A stretch of 64,000 bases of DNA from Franconibacter pulveris DSM 19144 (GTDB lineage: Bacteria > Pseudomonadota > Gammaproteobacteria > Enterobacterales > Enterobacteriaceae), in assembly GCA_000621185.1 (NCBI GenBank), contig JHYZ01000012.1, positions 62,001-126,000 on the forward strand, read 5' to 3'. The notes below the pieces were generated by a model. That model ran no database searches. It was not told where the DNA came from and was given only the letters and a program-made list of their open reading frames with translations. Positions within the stretch are counted from its first letter, which is position 1, and each line of letters starts with the position of its first letter. Shown here one piece after another: positions 1-9,400 of the stretch. Both the position numbers and the translations under genes were made by a program.

Positions 1-1
1 G

Positions 2-802
2 GGTTGTGGCGTGGCGACCGCATCCGTTTACTGGGTGATGTTCGCCAGTATGTTGTTGTATGTTAAGCGCGCCCACGCTATGCGCGACATTCAGCATGCG
101 CAGCATTTCGGCAAACCGGACTGGGCGGTCATTAAACGCCTGACGCAGCTAGGCTTGCCGATTGCGCTGGCGCTGTTTTTCGAAGTTACGTTGTTTGCCG
201 TCGTGGCGCTGTTGGTTTCTCCGCTCGGCATCGTCGATGTCGCCGGCCACCAGATAGCCCTTAACTTCAGCTCGCTGATGTTTGTTTTGCCGATGTCCCT
301 TGCTGCGGCAGTCACTATTCGCGTGGGATATCGTCTCGGTCAGGGCTCGACGCTGGATGCGCAGACATCCGCCTGGACGGGCATTGCCGTCGGCGTCTGT
401 ATGGCCATCGTCACTGCGATTTTTACCGTGGTAATGCGCAAACATATCGCCCTGCTCTACAACGATAATCCGGAAGTTGTGGCGCTGGCCTCGTTCCTGA
501 TGCTGCTGGCGGCGGTGTACCAGATTTCCGATTCCATTCAGGTCATCGGCAGCGGCGTGCTGAGAGGATACAAAGATACGCGCTCCATTTTCTTTATTAC
601 TTTTATCGCCTATTGGGTGCTGGGTTTGCCGAGCGGCTATGTACTGGCGTTGACCGACCTGGTGGTAGAGCCGATGGGGCCTGCAGGGTTCTGGACCGGT
701 TTTATCATCGGGTTGACGAGCGCGGCGATCATGATGTTTTGGCGCATGCGCTATCTCCAGCGCCAGCCTTCGTCGGTTATTTTGCACCGCGCGGCGAGGT
801 AA
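2..802 (+). CDS. mdtK: Multidrug efflux MATE transporter MdtK, C-terminal part (5' truncated by window)
   Basis: This is the C-terminal ~266 residues of an inner-membrane MATE-family antiporter, which exports cationic drugs and fluoroquinolones using a Na+ or H+ gradient. The reading frame is open from the first bases of the window, so the gene starts outside it. Several hydrophobic helices are visible, and stretches such as [35 protein letters not shown] and [14 protein letters not shown] match my memory of E. coli MdtK almost exactly. The protein ends in an AAR tail like the E. coli one. Two tRNA-Val genes downstream reproduce the E. coli mdtK-valV-valW order, which supports the assignment. 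A hairpin about 75 bases after the stop may terminate it. Confidence 0.95.
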   Translation, partial: GCGVATASVYWVMFASMLLYVKRAHAMRDIQHAQHFGKPDWAVIKRLTQLGLPIALALFFEVTLFAVVALLVSPLGIVDVAGHQIALNFSSLMFVLPMSLAAAVTIRVGYRLGQGSTLDAQTSAWTGIAVGVCMAIVTAIFTVVMRKHIALLYNDNPEVVALASFLMLLAAVYQISDSIQVIGSGVLRGYKDTRSIFFITFIAYWVLGLPSGYVLALTDLVVEPMGPAGFWTGFIIGLTSAAIMMFWRMRYLQRQPSSVILHRAAR

Positions 803-877
803 CCGGCGGTGCTGCGCTGACCGTTTCAGGGGCGAGTCCTGTCGCCGCCCCGTTATGCGCAGCGGCGTTGGATAAAC

Positions 878-906
878 AAGGGGTGGCGCTTTTTGTCCAC
901 CCCTTT
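878..906 (+). terminator. Putative terminator hairpin after mdtK
   Basis: A perfect 9-bp inverted repeat (AAGGGGTGG / CCACCCCTT) with a 10-base T-rich loop lies about 75 bases after the mdtK stop. Only three T residues follow the stem, so intrinsic termination may be inefficient. Confidence 0.5.
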
Positions 907-1015
907 ACCAAGATGCGCAAACGCGCGCCGCCATCTTAATCCGATCACTTTCTCATCATTCTGTGCACTTACGCGGCAATCGCGCTAAATCTCCTGAAAA
1001 ATTACCCTTTTGCTC

Positions 1016-1044
1016 TTGCCAGCCGCCGGGCCTGCCGTTAATAT
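1016..1044 (+). promoter_or_regulatory. Sigma-70 promoter for the tRNA-Val pair
   Basis: A -35 box TTGCCA (1016-1021) and a -10 box TAATAT (1039-1044) are separated by exactly 17 bases. They sit 24 bases before the first tRNA. The sequence after the -10 box is GC-rich, as expected for a stringently controlled stable-RNA promoter. Confidence 0.7.
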
Positions 1045-1068
1045 TCGTCCCCGCTGTCACACAGCAAT

Positions 1069-1145
1069 GCGTTCATAGCTCAGTTGGTTAGAGCACCACC
1101 TTGACATGGTGGGGGTCGTTGGTTCGAGTCCAATTGAACGCACCA
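1069..1145 (+). tRNA. valV: tRNA-Val (anticodon GAC)
   Basis: This 77-nt tRNA folds as a standard cloverleaf. The acceptor stem GCGTTCA pairs with TGAACGC, followed by discriminator A and an encoded CCA. The D-loop contains AGTTGGTTAGA, the anticodon stem-loop is CCACC TTGACAT GGTGG with anticodon GAC (valine, GUC/GUU), and the T-loop is GGTTCGAGTCC. It is the first of two tandem copies and corresponds to E. coli valV by position after mdtK. Confidence 0.96.
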
Positions 1146-1155
1146 TCTTCTTAGT

Positions 1156-1232
1156 GCGTCCGTAGCTCAGTTGGTTAGAGCACCACCTTGACATGGTGGG
1201 GGTCGGTGGTTCGAGTCCACTCGGACGCACCA
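1156..1232 (+). tRNA. valW: tRNA-Val (anticodon GAC), second copy
   Basis: The second tandem tRNA-Val(GAC) starts 10 nt after the first. The acceptor stem GCGTCCG pairs with CGGACGC and CCA is encoded. The core is nearly identical to the upstream copy; the differences are mainly compensated changes in the acceptor and T stems. The pair is presumably transcribed together from the promoter at 1016-1044. tRNA 3' ends are common integration sites, but I saw no direct repeat of this 3' end elsewhere in the window. Confidence 0.96.
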
Positions 1233-1413
1233 AATCACGTTATCCTTTTCGATTTTCGCTTTTCTGTACGATTTCCCGCAAAGCTTGTCTTATCGCTAAC
1301 TTTTTTGCTTAAACACGCGGATCACGGCCTCGCGTCGGGAATACACTGCCATTTGGCCAGTAAGCCAAAGCCGCGCCCTTTGATTCACCTGTCGCTAAAC
1401 GCTTCCCGGCAAG

Positions 1414-2763
1414 CTATTGCGCCGCCCCGCCCTGACGGTCCTTTAACAATGCGTAACGGCTCAATAGCTGCTGCAAATGCATTTCCGTTTGTTGATACAG
1501 CGCAGCAGGCGCAACCGCATTATTTTGCTGCCCATCAATCTGACGCAACTGCTCCTCCACCGGCGGGGTTGCCGACAGCGATTGCTGGATGGCAAACACC
1601 ATTGTTTTCAGTTCGCTTGCCGTTAAATATTTGCCGCGCCGCTCGTCCAGGGCGTTAAGCCGCTGCGTAAGCTGTTGCAGTTGTTCCATTCCTTGATGCC
1701 AGCCGTTAAGGCTCTCCTGCGTGGAAGCCGCCGCCGTTAACTGACGCTCCCATTGCTGAGAAAGTTGTTCAACCGTCGCGTCACCGGGCTGGAAAGCTTG
1801 CGCCTGCGCCAGCAGTTGCCGGGCGTAGCGGAACGTCCAGTCCGGCGGCAGACGGGAAAGTCGCACCAGCTGTCGCTCTGTTCGCGCTGCGATATTCGCG
1901 GGCGCGCCCTGCTGTTTCAGCTTTTGTTGTTGCTCGCGGGTCAGCACTTGCGCAAAAGGGGCGAGCGACGCGTTTAACGTGTCGCTCAGCGGTTCCGCAC
2001 GGTTGAAAAGCCGCCACCCTTCTGCCGCCGCGCCCATAAGCAGCAGCATAGTGAGCATCCCGCCGATAAAGGGTTTTACCGGCGACAGGCGGCTTCTGTC
2101 AGTCTGCGCCTTTGCCGCCGGCTCAGGCTGCGCCACAAACACCCACCGCGCGGTTTCCTCTTCTTCAGGCAAAACCGGGTTATTCAGCGCGCAAAACGGT
2201 AAGACAGTCCCCGCGTCAGAAGAAGTTTCGCCAGCGTCAGCGTTACTGTTCTCCAGCCGCACTGCGGCGTTGTGCACCTGCGTGCGCAGCGTTTCCAGCT
2301 GGCTTAAATGTTTAAGTTCGAGTCGCTCAAGCGCTTCTCCCGTGCGGGTAAGATGCTCCTCAGCCTGATAGAGCTGGCTCAAATCCGCCCATTTAAACGT
2401 CAGCGTACGTAGCGCCTGCTGGAGGCGCTGACTCAGGCTGCTGACAATTTCCATTCTGGCGTGGACCGGCTGCGGCCAGAGGTTTCCCCAGTGGTAGCTG
2501 ATAAGCGCTTCCAGCATAGCCAGCCCTTCGTTCAGCCCGTGCAGGCCCGCAAGCCGGGTGCGAGCGAGCGTATACCAGGCGGTGGTTTGCAGTTCTACGC
2601 CATTCACCTCAAACAGCGACAGGCAAAGTTGTTCGACTTTTCGCCAGTCTACGTCGGGCCGCGCCGGGTGAGAGAGTTTGCTGAGCTCTTCGCGTAGCAG
2701 ACGGTGCCCGGCAAGCGGGCGGGGATCTCCGCCTGTTTTCAGGCGACGCGGGGTAACAGGCAT
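1414..2763 (-). CDS. Orphan ImpA/VasL-like type VI secretion-related protein
   Basis: A 449-residue protein. Its N-terminal ~160 residues look like the ImpA N-terminal domain (GDPRPLAGHRLLREELSKLS, then AWYTLARTRLAGLHGLNEG and LWPQPVHARMEI). A single hydrophobic segment lies near residues 233-250 (GGMLTMLLLMGAAAEGW). An alpha-helical, Gln-rich C-terminal region follows, as in VasL/TssA-type T6SS proteins. The ATG is preceded by AAGGAA. No other T6SS core gene (sheath, Hcp, VgrG, ClpV, TssM) is in the window, so it is either an orphan or the edge of a degraded cluster. A co-oriented 49-codon ORF lies 14 bases upstream. Family assignment is fairly sure; function is inferred. Confidence 0.75.
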   Translation of the reverse strand: MPVTPRRLKTGGDPRPLAGHRLLREELSKLSHPARPDVDWRKVEQLCLSLFEVNGVELQTTAWYTLARTRLAGLHGLNEGLAMLEALISYHWGNLWPQPVHARMEIVSSLSQRLQQALRTLTFKWADLSQLYQAEEHLTRTGEALERLELKHLSQLETLRTQVHNAAVRLENSNADAGETSSDAGTVLPFCALNNPVLPEEEETARWVFVAQPEPAAKAQTDRSRLSPVKPFIGGMLTMLLLMGAAAEGWRLFNRAEPLSDTLNASLAPFAQVLTREQQQKLKQQGAPANIAARTERQLVRLSRLPPDWTFRYARQLLAQAQAFQPGDATVEQLSQQWERQLTAAASTQESLNGWHQGMEQLQQLTQRLNALDERRGKYLTASELKTMVFAIQQSLSATPPVEEQLRQIDGQQNNAVAPAALYQQTEMHLQQLLSRYALLKDRQGGAAQ

Positions 2764-2777
2764 CGTAAATTCCTTAA

Positions 2778-2927
2778 TTAAGGTGACAGCGCGGCGCGGG
2801 CGTTGAACATTCGCTGCATGTCGTCGAACACGGCGAGAAAGAGCGGGTTTTGTTGATGTCCTGCGGTAAATGCAGCGCCCTTCAACGTTGTCATAGCGTA
2901 TTTCGTCAGGTTATTACGACCAGACAT
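2778..2927 (-). CDS. Small hypothetical protein (49 aa) upstream of the VasL-like gene
   Basis: An ATG-initiated 49-codon ORF ends 14 bases before the VasL-like start on the same strand. The product starts MSGRNNLTKYAMTT and contains NPLFLAVFDDMQRMFNARAA, which looks like an amphipathic helix. Its composition is protein-like and it is positioned as the first gene of a two-gene unit. There is no strong Shine-Dalgarno sequence (only a GAAGC about 8 bases upstream). It could be a genuine small partner of the VasL-like protein or the remnant 3' end of a lost T6SS gene. Confidence 0.45.
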   Translation of the reverse strand: MSGRNNLTKYAMTTLKGAAFTAGHQQNPLFLAVFDDMQRMFNARAALSP

Positions 2928-3691
2928 TTATCTGCTTCGCTTTTGGAAAAAATAAATGCAAAAATATTAAGTTCGCAAATAAGACTCGCCAGAGCGAGCG
3001 TTACCGGCCCTTTCCGGCAACGCAAACCGATAAGTGCAGAAGATTTACCGCGCCGCGCTTATTTCCCTATAGTAATCATTGTCGTATCGTAACATCTCAG
3101 GTTTTACTCAAGTAAAACAAATGCCAGAAAGGCGCTTTTTTTCAGATTCTGTCTAAGCTTCTCTAAGCAATCATACTGACGTGAAAAGTCATACAGTCAA
3201 TTATTCCTGTTAACAGTAAGTGGAGTTTTTGCCTACTGATCGCCGCGGAGTCTTATCCCAAAGCCGTTCCCGCTCATTGCCCGCTGCCCACAGAAAAACA
3301 GAATTAATCATTAAACTGTTTCATCCAGAAATAACTCCCCGGTAATTATTTATACCAGTAATAAATATGAGAATATTTTTAATAAAACCCATTGCAGATC
3401 GCTAATATCCGCCGCGTCAGGGCGACGACATTATACAAATAGCGTAAGGAGTGAATATGAATGGCACACTGCGGGCTCAACCCCGCCGCCAGCAACGTGA
3501 AAGAAGAACAGGCAAGAAGCTTACTTTATTACAGCAACGCGATAGCCTGCCGTCGTTTCTTTGACAATGGGACGCAGCGGCAGGTTTGCAGAATGATTTC
3601 ATCAACGATGCCGCCTGCGTTGAGCCGGCTCGTCGGCAAGCGGCGTTTCTTAATCGCCCGTACGCAACCGGCTACCAGCCGCACCAGGGGG
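2928..3691. other. Long intergenic region between the VasL-like gene and the efflux operon
   Basis: No long gene is supported here. The segment is AT-rich between about 2930 and 3420. A 16-base string (CATTGTCGTATCGTAA) near 3078-3093 recurs upstream of the Ig-domain gene at 13451-13466, each time preceded by a TTTCCC-containing stretch. A 35-codon ORF with a good ribosome-binding site lies at 3457-3564. The remainder is non-coding as far as I can see. Confidence 0.5.
3457..3564 (+). CDS. Candidate small basic protein or leader peptide (35 aa)
   Basis: The ATG at 3457 has a strong AAGGAG five bases upstream and opens a 35-codon frame ending in TGA. The product (MNGTLRAQPRRQQRERRTGK...) is very basic (Arg/Lys/Gln-rich) and has no membrane segment. 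I do not recognise it. Apart from the ribosome-binding site nothing proves expression, so it is listed as a candidate only. Confidence 0.25.
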   Translation: MNGTLRAQPRRQQRERRTGKKLTLLQQRDSLPSFL

Positions 3692-4765
3692 CTATTTATT
3701 CTCGCTCTGCACCACATAACGCGTTGCCGCAAAGCGGTTGAGGATGAGGTGCACCAGAAAGACCATCGTCAGCGTCACCAGCAGCGATACTGTCACAGAG
3801 CTAATGCGGTAAAGATCGCTAAAGACCAGGTCTTTATCCGGGTGCATATTCTGGCCGAACATAATGCCAAGCGTGGTGATGCAGGAAAACCCGACGCCCG
3901 CGCCCACTTTCTCCATTACATGCAGCCGGGCGCTGAAGGCGAAACCGAGCGCGATAAGCGGCATCATCAACAGCATATGACTGCTGTGATCGTAAAGCAC
4001 CAGCTGCACCGCCAGGATATAAAGACACCCCAGCACCACGCCAACCACCCGCCATATCGAGCTCAGCACCGCGCCGCGGTAACTCATCGGAAAGAGGATA
4101 AGAATGCCCGCCATCAGCGCTGAAAGCGAATCGCTCAGATCGCACATCTGGAAAACGACAAAATTGAGCGTCGCCACCGTGCCGGAAAGCAGCGACTCAT
4201 GGCGCACGCGGGCGGCGTCTTTTTCAATCAACGGCGGACGGCCGCGCGGCTCCACATCCGGCAATAAATAGTGCATCAGCGCGCTCAGGCACACCGCCAG
4301 TACGCTGGCTTCCATATTAGAGAAAAGCAGCGTATGCCAGTCGTTGCCCGGGTAGCTCATAAAGTTGAGCATCGTGCTCTGGCAGACCACGCCCATCGAG
4401 CCGAACAGGAACAGCGGCCCCTTGCTCATAAAGCGAAAACGCATGACGTACAGCGCGAACACCACGCCGGTCATGATGACCGGCCACTGCGAAAGCCAGC
4501 CGATAATCAACACCATCTCCACGCAATTGATAGCCGCGCTGAAGATAAACTGCTTCGCCACATGGCGGTTAAACACCGGCACCAGCGAAAGCAACATGAT
4601 CGGGTAGACCACGAAGAAAACGCCGTACTGCACGTTGTAAAAACTCGACAGACTTAGCGCCATCACGCCCGCCACGACAATACGCAGCGTCTGACGAAAA
4701 TCATTCGCTGTGTAAACGATATTGCCATGGGGGGTGAACACCCGCGCCAGCGTATTAATAGACAT
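3692..4765 (-). CDS. DUF2955/FUSC-type inner-membrane efflux protein
   Basis: A 357-residue polytopic membrane protein with about 9-10 hydrophobic helices (for example VVAGVMALSLSSFYNVQYGVFF and AALMAGILILFPMSYRGAV). It resembles DUF2955 proteins, relatives of aromatic-acid/fusaric-acid efflux components that pair with an HlyD-type adaptor. Its start overlaps the end of the upstream HlyD gene by 11 bases, indicating translational coupling. It is the third gene of a MarR-HlyD-DUF2955 operon and probably forms the inner-membrane part of an exporter. The substrate is unknown. Confidence 0.75.
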   Translation of the reverse strand: MSINTLARVFTPHGNIVYTANDFRQTLRIVVAGVMALSLSSFYNVQYGVFFVVYPIMLLSLVPVFNRHVAKQFIFSAAINCVEMVLIIGWLSQWPVIMTGVVFALYVMRFRFMSKGPLFLFGSMGVVCQSTMLNFMSYPGNDWHTLLFSNMEASVLAVCLSALMHYLLPDVEPRGRPPLIEKDAARVRHESLLSGTVATLNFVVFQMCDLSDSLSALMAGILILFPMSYRGAVLSSIWRVVGVVLGCLYILAVQLVLYDHSSHMLLMMPLIALGFAFSARLHVMEKVGAGVGFSCITTLGIMFGQNMHPDKDLVFSDLYRISSVTVSLLVTLTMVFLVHLILNRFAATRYVVQSENK

Positions 4766-5822
4766 AATGCAGCAGGCTCACCAGACGGATTTGCAGGCCG
4801 GAGAAAAAGCGGGCGAACGGCCCTTCGCTGTTATAGAGCTGAACGGTCGCACGAGCGCCCGTCGGCAGCGATTTCGGCAGCGGCTCGTCGAGCGCGACGT
4901 GAATACGCATACGCTGTGCGTCGCGCACCCAGCGGTTGGACTCTTCCGGCTGGGAAAGCTGGCCGTTCACCGCCTCCTGCCCCGCCAGGATGCCCGCATC
5001 GTGGCTGGCGACATGCGCGTGAAAAACGTGGCCCGGCAGCGCATCGAACACCACGGCGGCATCGGTTCCATTCTGCGTATGGCGCAGACTCTTCTCGCGG
5101 AAATCGGCCACGATATCGGTCTGGTTGCTCACCAGCGCCAGCGCCGGCGAACCGGCGGAAGCGTACCAGCCGGGGCTTAACTGCATGTTGCTCACCATAC
5201 CGTCGGCTTCGGCGCGCACTTTCGTCCAGCCGAGATTAAGCTGCGCCTCTTCCAGCGCATTGCGGTATTTTTGCAGCGTTACGTTGCGGCTGTCGTCGCG
5301 CTCGCCGCGCGCAATCGTGAGCTCGCGGATTTTCGCCGCCAGCTCCTGTACCGCCTGCTCGCTGGTCTGCCAGGTGGTGCGGGTTTTATCCAGATCCTGC
5401 TGCGAGACGTTCTGCTGGCCGCTCAGGCGCAGGTAGCGCTCAAAGGTCACCTTGTTGTTATGCGCGGTGAGCTGGGCGGTTTTTAGGCTCGCCTGTGCGG
5501 CAAGGATTTGCGCATCCAGCTGCTGGTTGGTCAACTGCGCCTGCTGCAGTGCGATTTCCGCCCCCTGCACCTGGTTAAGGAAAGGCGCCGGATCCAGTTC
5601 AAACAGCAAATCCCCCTTTTTCACCGGGCTGTTGTTATGCACATGTACGACGGCGACATAACCCGATACGCGTGAGGAGACAGGCGTCACCACGCGCATT
5701 ACGGTGGAGTCCGGCGTCAGCGGGATCCAGATATCCGCCAGGATGAAGTAAACAAACATCAGCAGAAAGGTGGCAATACTTACCCTTACCCAGCGGGCAA
5801 ATTTTTGTTCCGGAGTCATCAT
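4755..5822 (-). CDS. HlyD/EmrA-family membrane fusion (periplasmic adaptor) protein
   Basis: A 355-residue adaptor. It has one N-terminal transmembrane helix (about residues 13-32, VSIATFLLMFVYFILADIW), then a split lipoyl/barrel-sandwich domain (VSSRVSGYVAVVHVHNNSPV near 48-67; TKVRAEADGMVSNM further on) flanking a long coiled coil (about 90-195, rich in Gln/Ala/Leu). A beta-barrel domain lies at the C-terminus. This is the architecture of EmrA/HlyD adaptors that link an inner-membrane pump to an outer-membrane channel. It begins six bases after the MarR-family gene and overlaps the DUF2955 gene. No outer-membrane channel gene is nearby, so a shared TolC-like channel is likely. Confidence 0.9.
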   Translation of the reverse strand: MMTPEQKFARWVRVSIATFLLMFVYFILADIWIPLTPDSTVMRVVTPVSSRVSGYVAVVHVHNNSPVKKGDLLFELDPAPFLNQVQGAEIALQQAQLTNQQLDAQILAAQASLKTAQLTAHNNKVTFERYLRLSGQQNVSQQDLDKTRTTWQTSEQAVQELAAKIRELTIARGERDDSRNVTLQKYRNALEEAQLNLGWTKVRAEADGMVSNMQLSPGWYASAGSPALALVSNQTDIVADFREKSLRHTQNGTDAAVVFDALPGHVFHAHVASHDAGILAGQEAVNGQLSQPEESNRWVRDAQRMRIHVALDEPLPKSLPTGARATVQLYNSEGPFARFFSGLQIRLVSLLHYVY

Positions 5823-5828
5823 GATTAT

Positions 5829-6296
5829 TTAATTGTTATGGCTATCTTCTTCGCGAATCGTCCGCAGATTGCGCGCGATGTGATTTAAGGTTTGGCTGAA
5901 CGTTTCCATATCCAGCGCGGGAATGTTTTGCGACACGCGAGCCTGGTAGGTTTCAATTACCTGTTTTAGCCTGTTCAGCACCTTCTCCCCGTCGGGAGTC
6001 AGCTTCAGCAGGCGGCAGCGTTTGTCGTAAGGCGATGTGGCGCGCAGCAGGTAGCCCTGGTTTTCCAGCTGTGTCAGGGTGCGCATCAGCGGCGGCAATT
6101 CGATACCCTGGACTGCCGCCAGTTCGCTTACCGAGACGTTATTCCCCAACTGGTGAAGCTGCATCAATACCGTCCAGCTTGACTGCGTCAGGCCGGTATC
6201 GGTAATAGCGTTATCGATCGTCGCACGCCACTGGCGCACAATCATCGCCATACGCATGCCCATCGGCCTGCTGGCGAAGCGTTCATCTTCAGTCAC
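5829..6296 (-). CDS. MarR-family transcriptional regulator of the efflux operon
   Basis: A winged-helix regulator of 155 residues from a GTG start. I chose GTG at 6296 because GGAGGGAA lies 6-8 bases upstream; the longer frame starting at 6353 would run through the operator and has no ribosome-binding site. The MarR fold is visible: a helix near LTQSSWTVLMQLHQLG, the HTH VSVSELAAVQGIELPPLMRTLTQLENQGYL, and the wing with the conserved D-x-R pattern (SPYDKRCRLLKLTPDGE). It is the first gene of the operon and sits just downstream of a perfect palindrome, consistent with autorepression relieved by a small aromatic ligand. Confidence 0.88.
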   Translation of the reverse strand: MTEDERFASRPMGMRMAMIVRQWRATIDNAITDTGLTQSSWTVLMQLHQLGNNVSVSELAAVQGIELPPLMRTLTQLENQGYLLRATSPYDKRCRLLKLTPDGEKVLNRLKQVIETYQARVSQNIPALDMETFSQTLNHIARNLRTIREEDSHNN

Positions 6297-6330
6297 GGGT
6301 CTTCCCTCCGGTAAGCGGGCAGGCAAAATA

Positions 6331-6350
6331 ATACTTATCAGGGTAAGTAT
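6331..6350 (-). promoter_or_regulatory. Palindromic MarR-type operator
   Basis: ATACTTATCAGGGTAAGTAT is a perfect 7-bp inverted repeat (ATACTTA/TAAGTAT) with a 6-base spacer, located 35 bases upstream of the MarR-family GTG. On the minus strand TTGATA and TATTAT overlap it, so bound repressor would block the promoter. It is the likely autoregulatory site. Confidence 0.65.
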
Positions 6351-6399
6351 CAAGAAACGAACCTGGAATAAGGCATGGATTGTATAAAGCGGGCGATAT

Positions 6400-6425
6400 A
6401 AAAGAAGAGGCGCCTAAAGCGCCTC
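6400..6425 (-). terminator. Intrinsic terminator of the intimin-like gene
   Basis: GAGGCGC and GCGCCTC pair around a short loop, and on the minus strand the stem is followed by TTCTTTT. It lies about 40 bases after the adhesin stop codon. Confidence 0.75.
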
Positions 6426-6466
6426 TTTAATGACGGAATTTACCGACAGGTTAATGCGTTTGTCAG

Positions 6467-9400
6467 TCAAAATCCTTTATGGCAGGCAATGTCCATTAAT
6501 TCGCCCTCCGAAGGCGAGCCGTAAACATATCCCGTATACCAGTTGACATACACTCTCTGGCCATTACTGGGGTTTGTTTCTTTTGCCCAGTCCGATTCAA
6601 TAGGGCTGGAATGGCCCCAGGAATATTGACTAAGCGCTCCCCATTCTCCCCACAACGTTCCCACTGCTCGCGTTGCTTTCCCCTCGATTTGACCATTGGA
6701 GAGCACCGTGTAGCTTGGCACCTCCAGGTTTTCCTCTGCGCAATAACGCTCTGCGTCCGACGGGTTGGTACTGCTATGATTCAAGGCCATGATCCAGTGT
6801 TGCAAGGTGAAGGTATACGTCAAAGGTTGGCCGCCCCATTTCGGCATCGCGGTAACGGTAACGGTATTGCTGCCGCTTTCCGGCGTTGTCACCATTTGCA
6901 CGTTGCCGTTGGCATCCGCTCTTACCCATTCATAGTGATCGGTAGACCAGGTGTAATTGGCGTTATTGGCAACATCATCGTTAATGACCAGTTGAAAAAT
7001 CGCTGAGCGAAAGCCGGTCTTAGGGAAGCCGCTTGCTGCATCAAAGGTATGACCGCCGGCGATCACTTTGGTAATCGACTGCGCATAGAATGTCACCGTC
7101 TTTTGCAGCCCGCTGTCCTGCGGATTGACGGTCGCACGGGCCGCTACGGTCACCTCTTCACCATACAGATCGGTGAGCGAGACAACCGCGTTCCCCGAGC
7201 TATCCGTCATAGCGGTTGTCGCGCTCAGCACTCCCTTGCCGGTATTGCTAAAGGCGACCTCGCTGTTTGCCACCGGCGCGCCGCTGCTATCTGTCACCGT
7301 CGCCGTAAAGGTAATGGGGTTGCCATTGGCATCTTGCCCCCAGCGGCTTGGCTGCAGCTTCGTGACGTTGATGGACAGAAAGTTAGCCTGTTTGGTTAAC
7401 GTGCTGGCGTTATCCAGCGTCGCAGTAATATCAACGTTCCCTCCGACATTGTCCGTCATCGTGACGTGCGCCTGACCATTGGCGTCGGTAATGCCCGACG
7501 GGGTCAACACCACGGAGCTTCGGCTCGCGCTCCAGGAGACGTTCTGCCCTGGCAGGATATTGCCCTGCGCATCTTTAACCGTTACCGTCGCCACATTTTG
7601 CGCGACCCCATCGGCGCGTACGTTATCCGGAGAGATAACCATGTCGGCGATCGTGGCGGTTGATGTATCGGCAATAAACTGGCTGACCGTCGATTTGTTA
7701 TTTCCGTTGGGCAGGCTGGCTTTTAGCGTAACTTGCTGGGCGACGGTATCCGTAAAGGTGACGCTGGCTTTACCTTCGCTATCCGTTTTTCCGGATGGCG
7801 AGAGTTGCACGGTCGTTTTATCGGCAATCCAGCTCACATCCAATCCGGACACAGGGTTTTTCTGACCATCAACCACCTGCACGGTAGCCTTGTTCGCCGC
7901 GACGCCATTGGCCTTGCTGCCATCGACATCCAGCGTCATCGTCTGAATCGTGGCGCTGGACGCATCAGCGACAAAGGTCATCGGTTTACTTTGCGTATCG
8001 CCATTAACAGCAGCGCTAAGGGTAACTTGTTCCGCTTTCGTGTCGGCGACCGTAACCGTCGCCGTACCATCGGCTGCCGTTACGCTCTCTGACGCGGAGA
8101 GTTTCCCGTTTCCTGTGACAGTCCAGGTAACGGTCAGCCCGGAAAGCGGGTTGCCATTAGCATCCACGACTGTCACCTTGCCGGCATTGGTCGCCGTGCC
8201 ATTCGCCAGCGCGCCGGAGGTGACGGCTAGCTCACCAATTTTCGCGCTGCCATTATCGCCAACAAAGGTACTGGACTTCGTCTCGCTGATGGAAGAGCCA
8301 AGCTGGACGCGCACGTTAACGGCTTCCGCTTTGGTATCGGTAAACGTTACGCTTAGTTTACCGTCCCGATCGGTGGTGCCGATTTCAGCGGACAGACGCG
8401 CTGAGCCGCTAATGCTCCATGTCACGGAAGCATCAGAGACCGGGTTATTGTTATTATCGGTGACAATAACCGTCGCGGAGTTGGTATCGGTACCGTTAGC
8501 CAGCGCTCCGCTGGTTACGCTATAGCTTTTAATGTGCTCGCTTGCGGTATCTGCGACAAATGACGACGAAGCGGTCAGGTTCTGTCCGTTAGCAAGCTGC
8601 GCTTTGAGCTGGAAGGTTTGGGCGACCGAGCTGGTATAGCTGACCGTAGCCTTTCCGCTATCGTCTGATTTTCCGCCCGAGGCAAAAACGACGCCGGCTT
8701 TGTCACTGCTCCAGGTAACTTCCTGACCGGCAAGCGGGTTGCCCTTAGCATCCTTAACATACACTTGCGCGGTATTTGCTTGTGTACCGTCTGCCGGGCT
8801 GCCGTCTTTAGTGACGTTTAAATTTTGCAACGTCGCCGTCTGCTGGTCAGCAACAAAATGGCTTTGCGTCGTCAGGTTACTGCCATTATCAAGTTGCGCT
8901 TTAACGGTGACGGTTTCGGCAACCGTATCGGTAAAGGTTTCGACCGCTTCACCTTTGTCATCCGTAACTGCATCAGACTTGAAAGAGACAGTGCCTTTAT
9001 CAGACAGCCAGTTCACATGCATACCGCTTACCGGGTTGCCGTTAACATCTTTAACGGACACTTTTGCGGCGTTAGTCGCTATGCCGTCTGCAACGCTGTT
9101 GTCCCGGGTCAGGGTCAGCTCCTGCAGCGCGGCGGAGCTGTTATCAGCAACAAACTGCTCGACCAACTGCTGGTTATCGCCATTCTCAAGCGTTGCGGTC
9201 AGCGTTACGCTTTCTGAAACGGTATCCGTGAAGACGACGTGCACCTGCCCTTGCCCGTCCGTTTGCGCCTTCACGTTCCCTTTCGCTTTTCCTCGTTTTT
9301 TCGCCTGCGTTGAAAGAAACGCGACGGTCGATTTGTCCGCTGTCAGCGAAACCGACATGCCGCTAACCGGGTTGCCGTTAGCATCCGTTACGGTTACCAG

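Noticed and set aside
613..939. 108-codon ORF overlapping the end of mdtK
   Set aside because: Most of it is a shadow of mdtK in another frame; the tail covers the terminator hairpin.
1188..1658. Plus-strand ORF across the second tRNA-Val and the VasL-like gene
   Set aside because: It begins inside a tRNA and runs antisense to a real gene.
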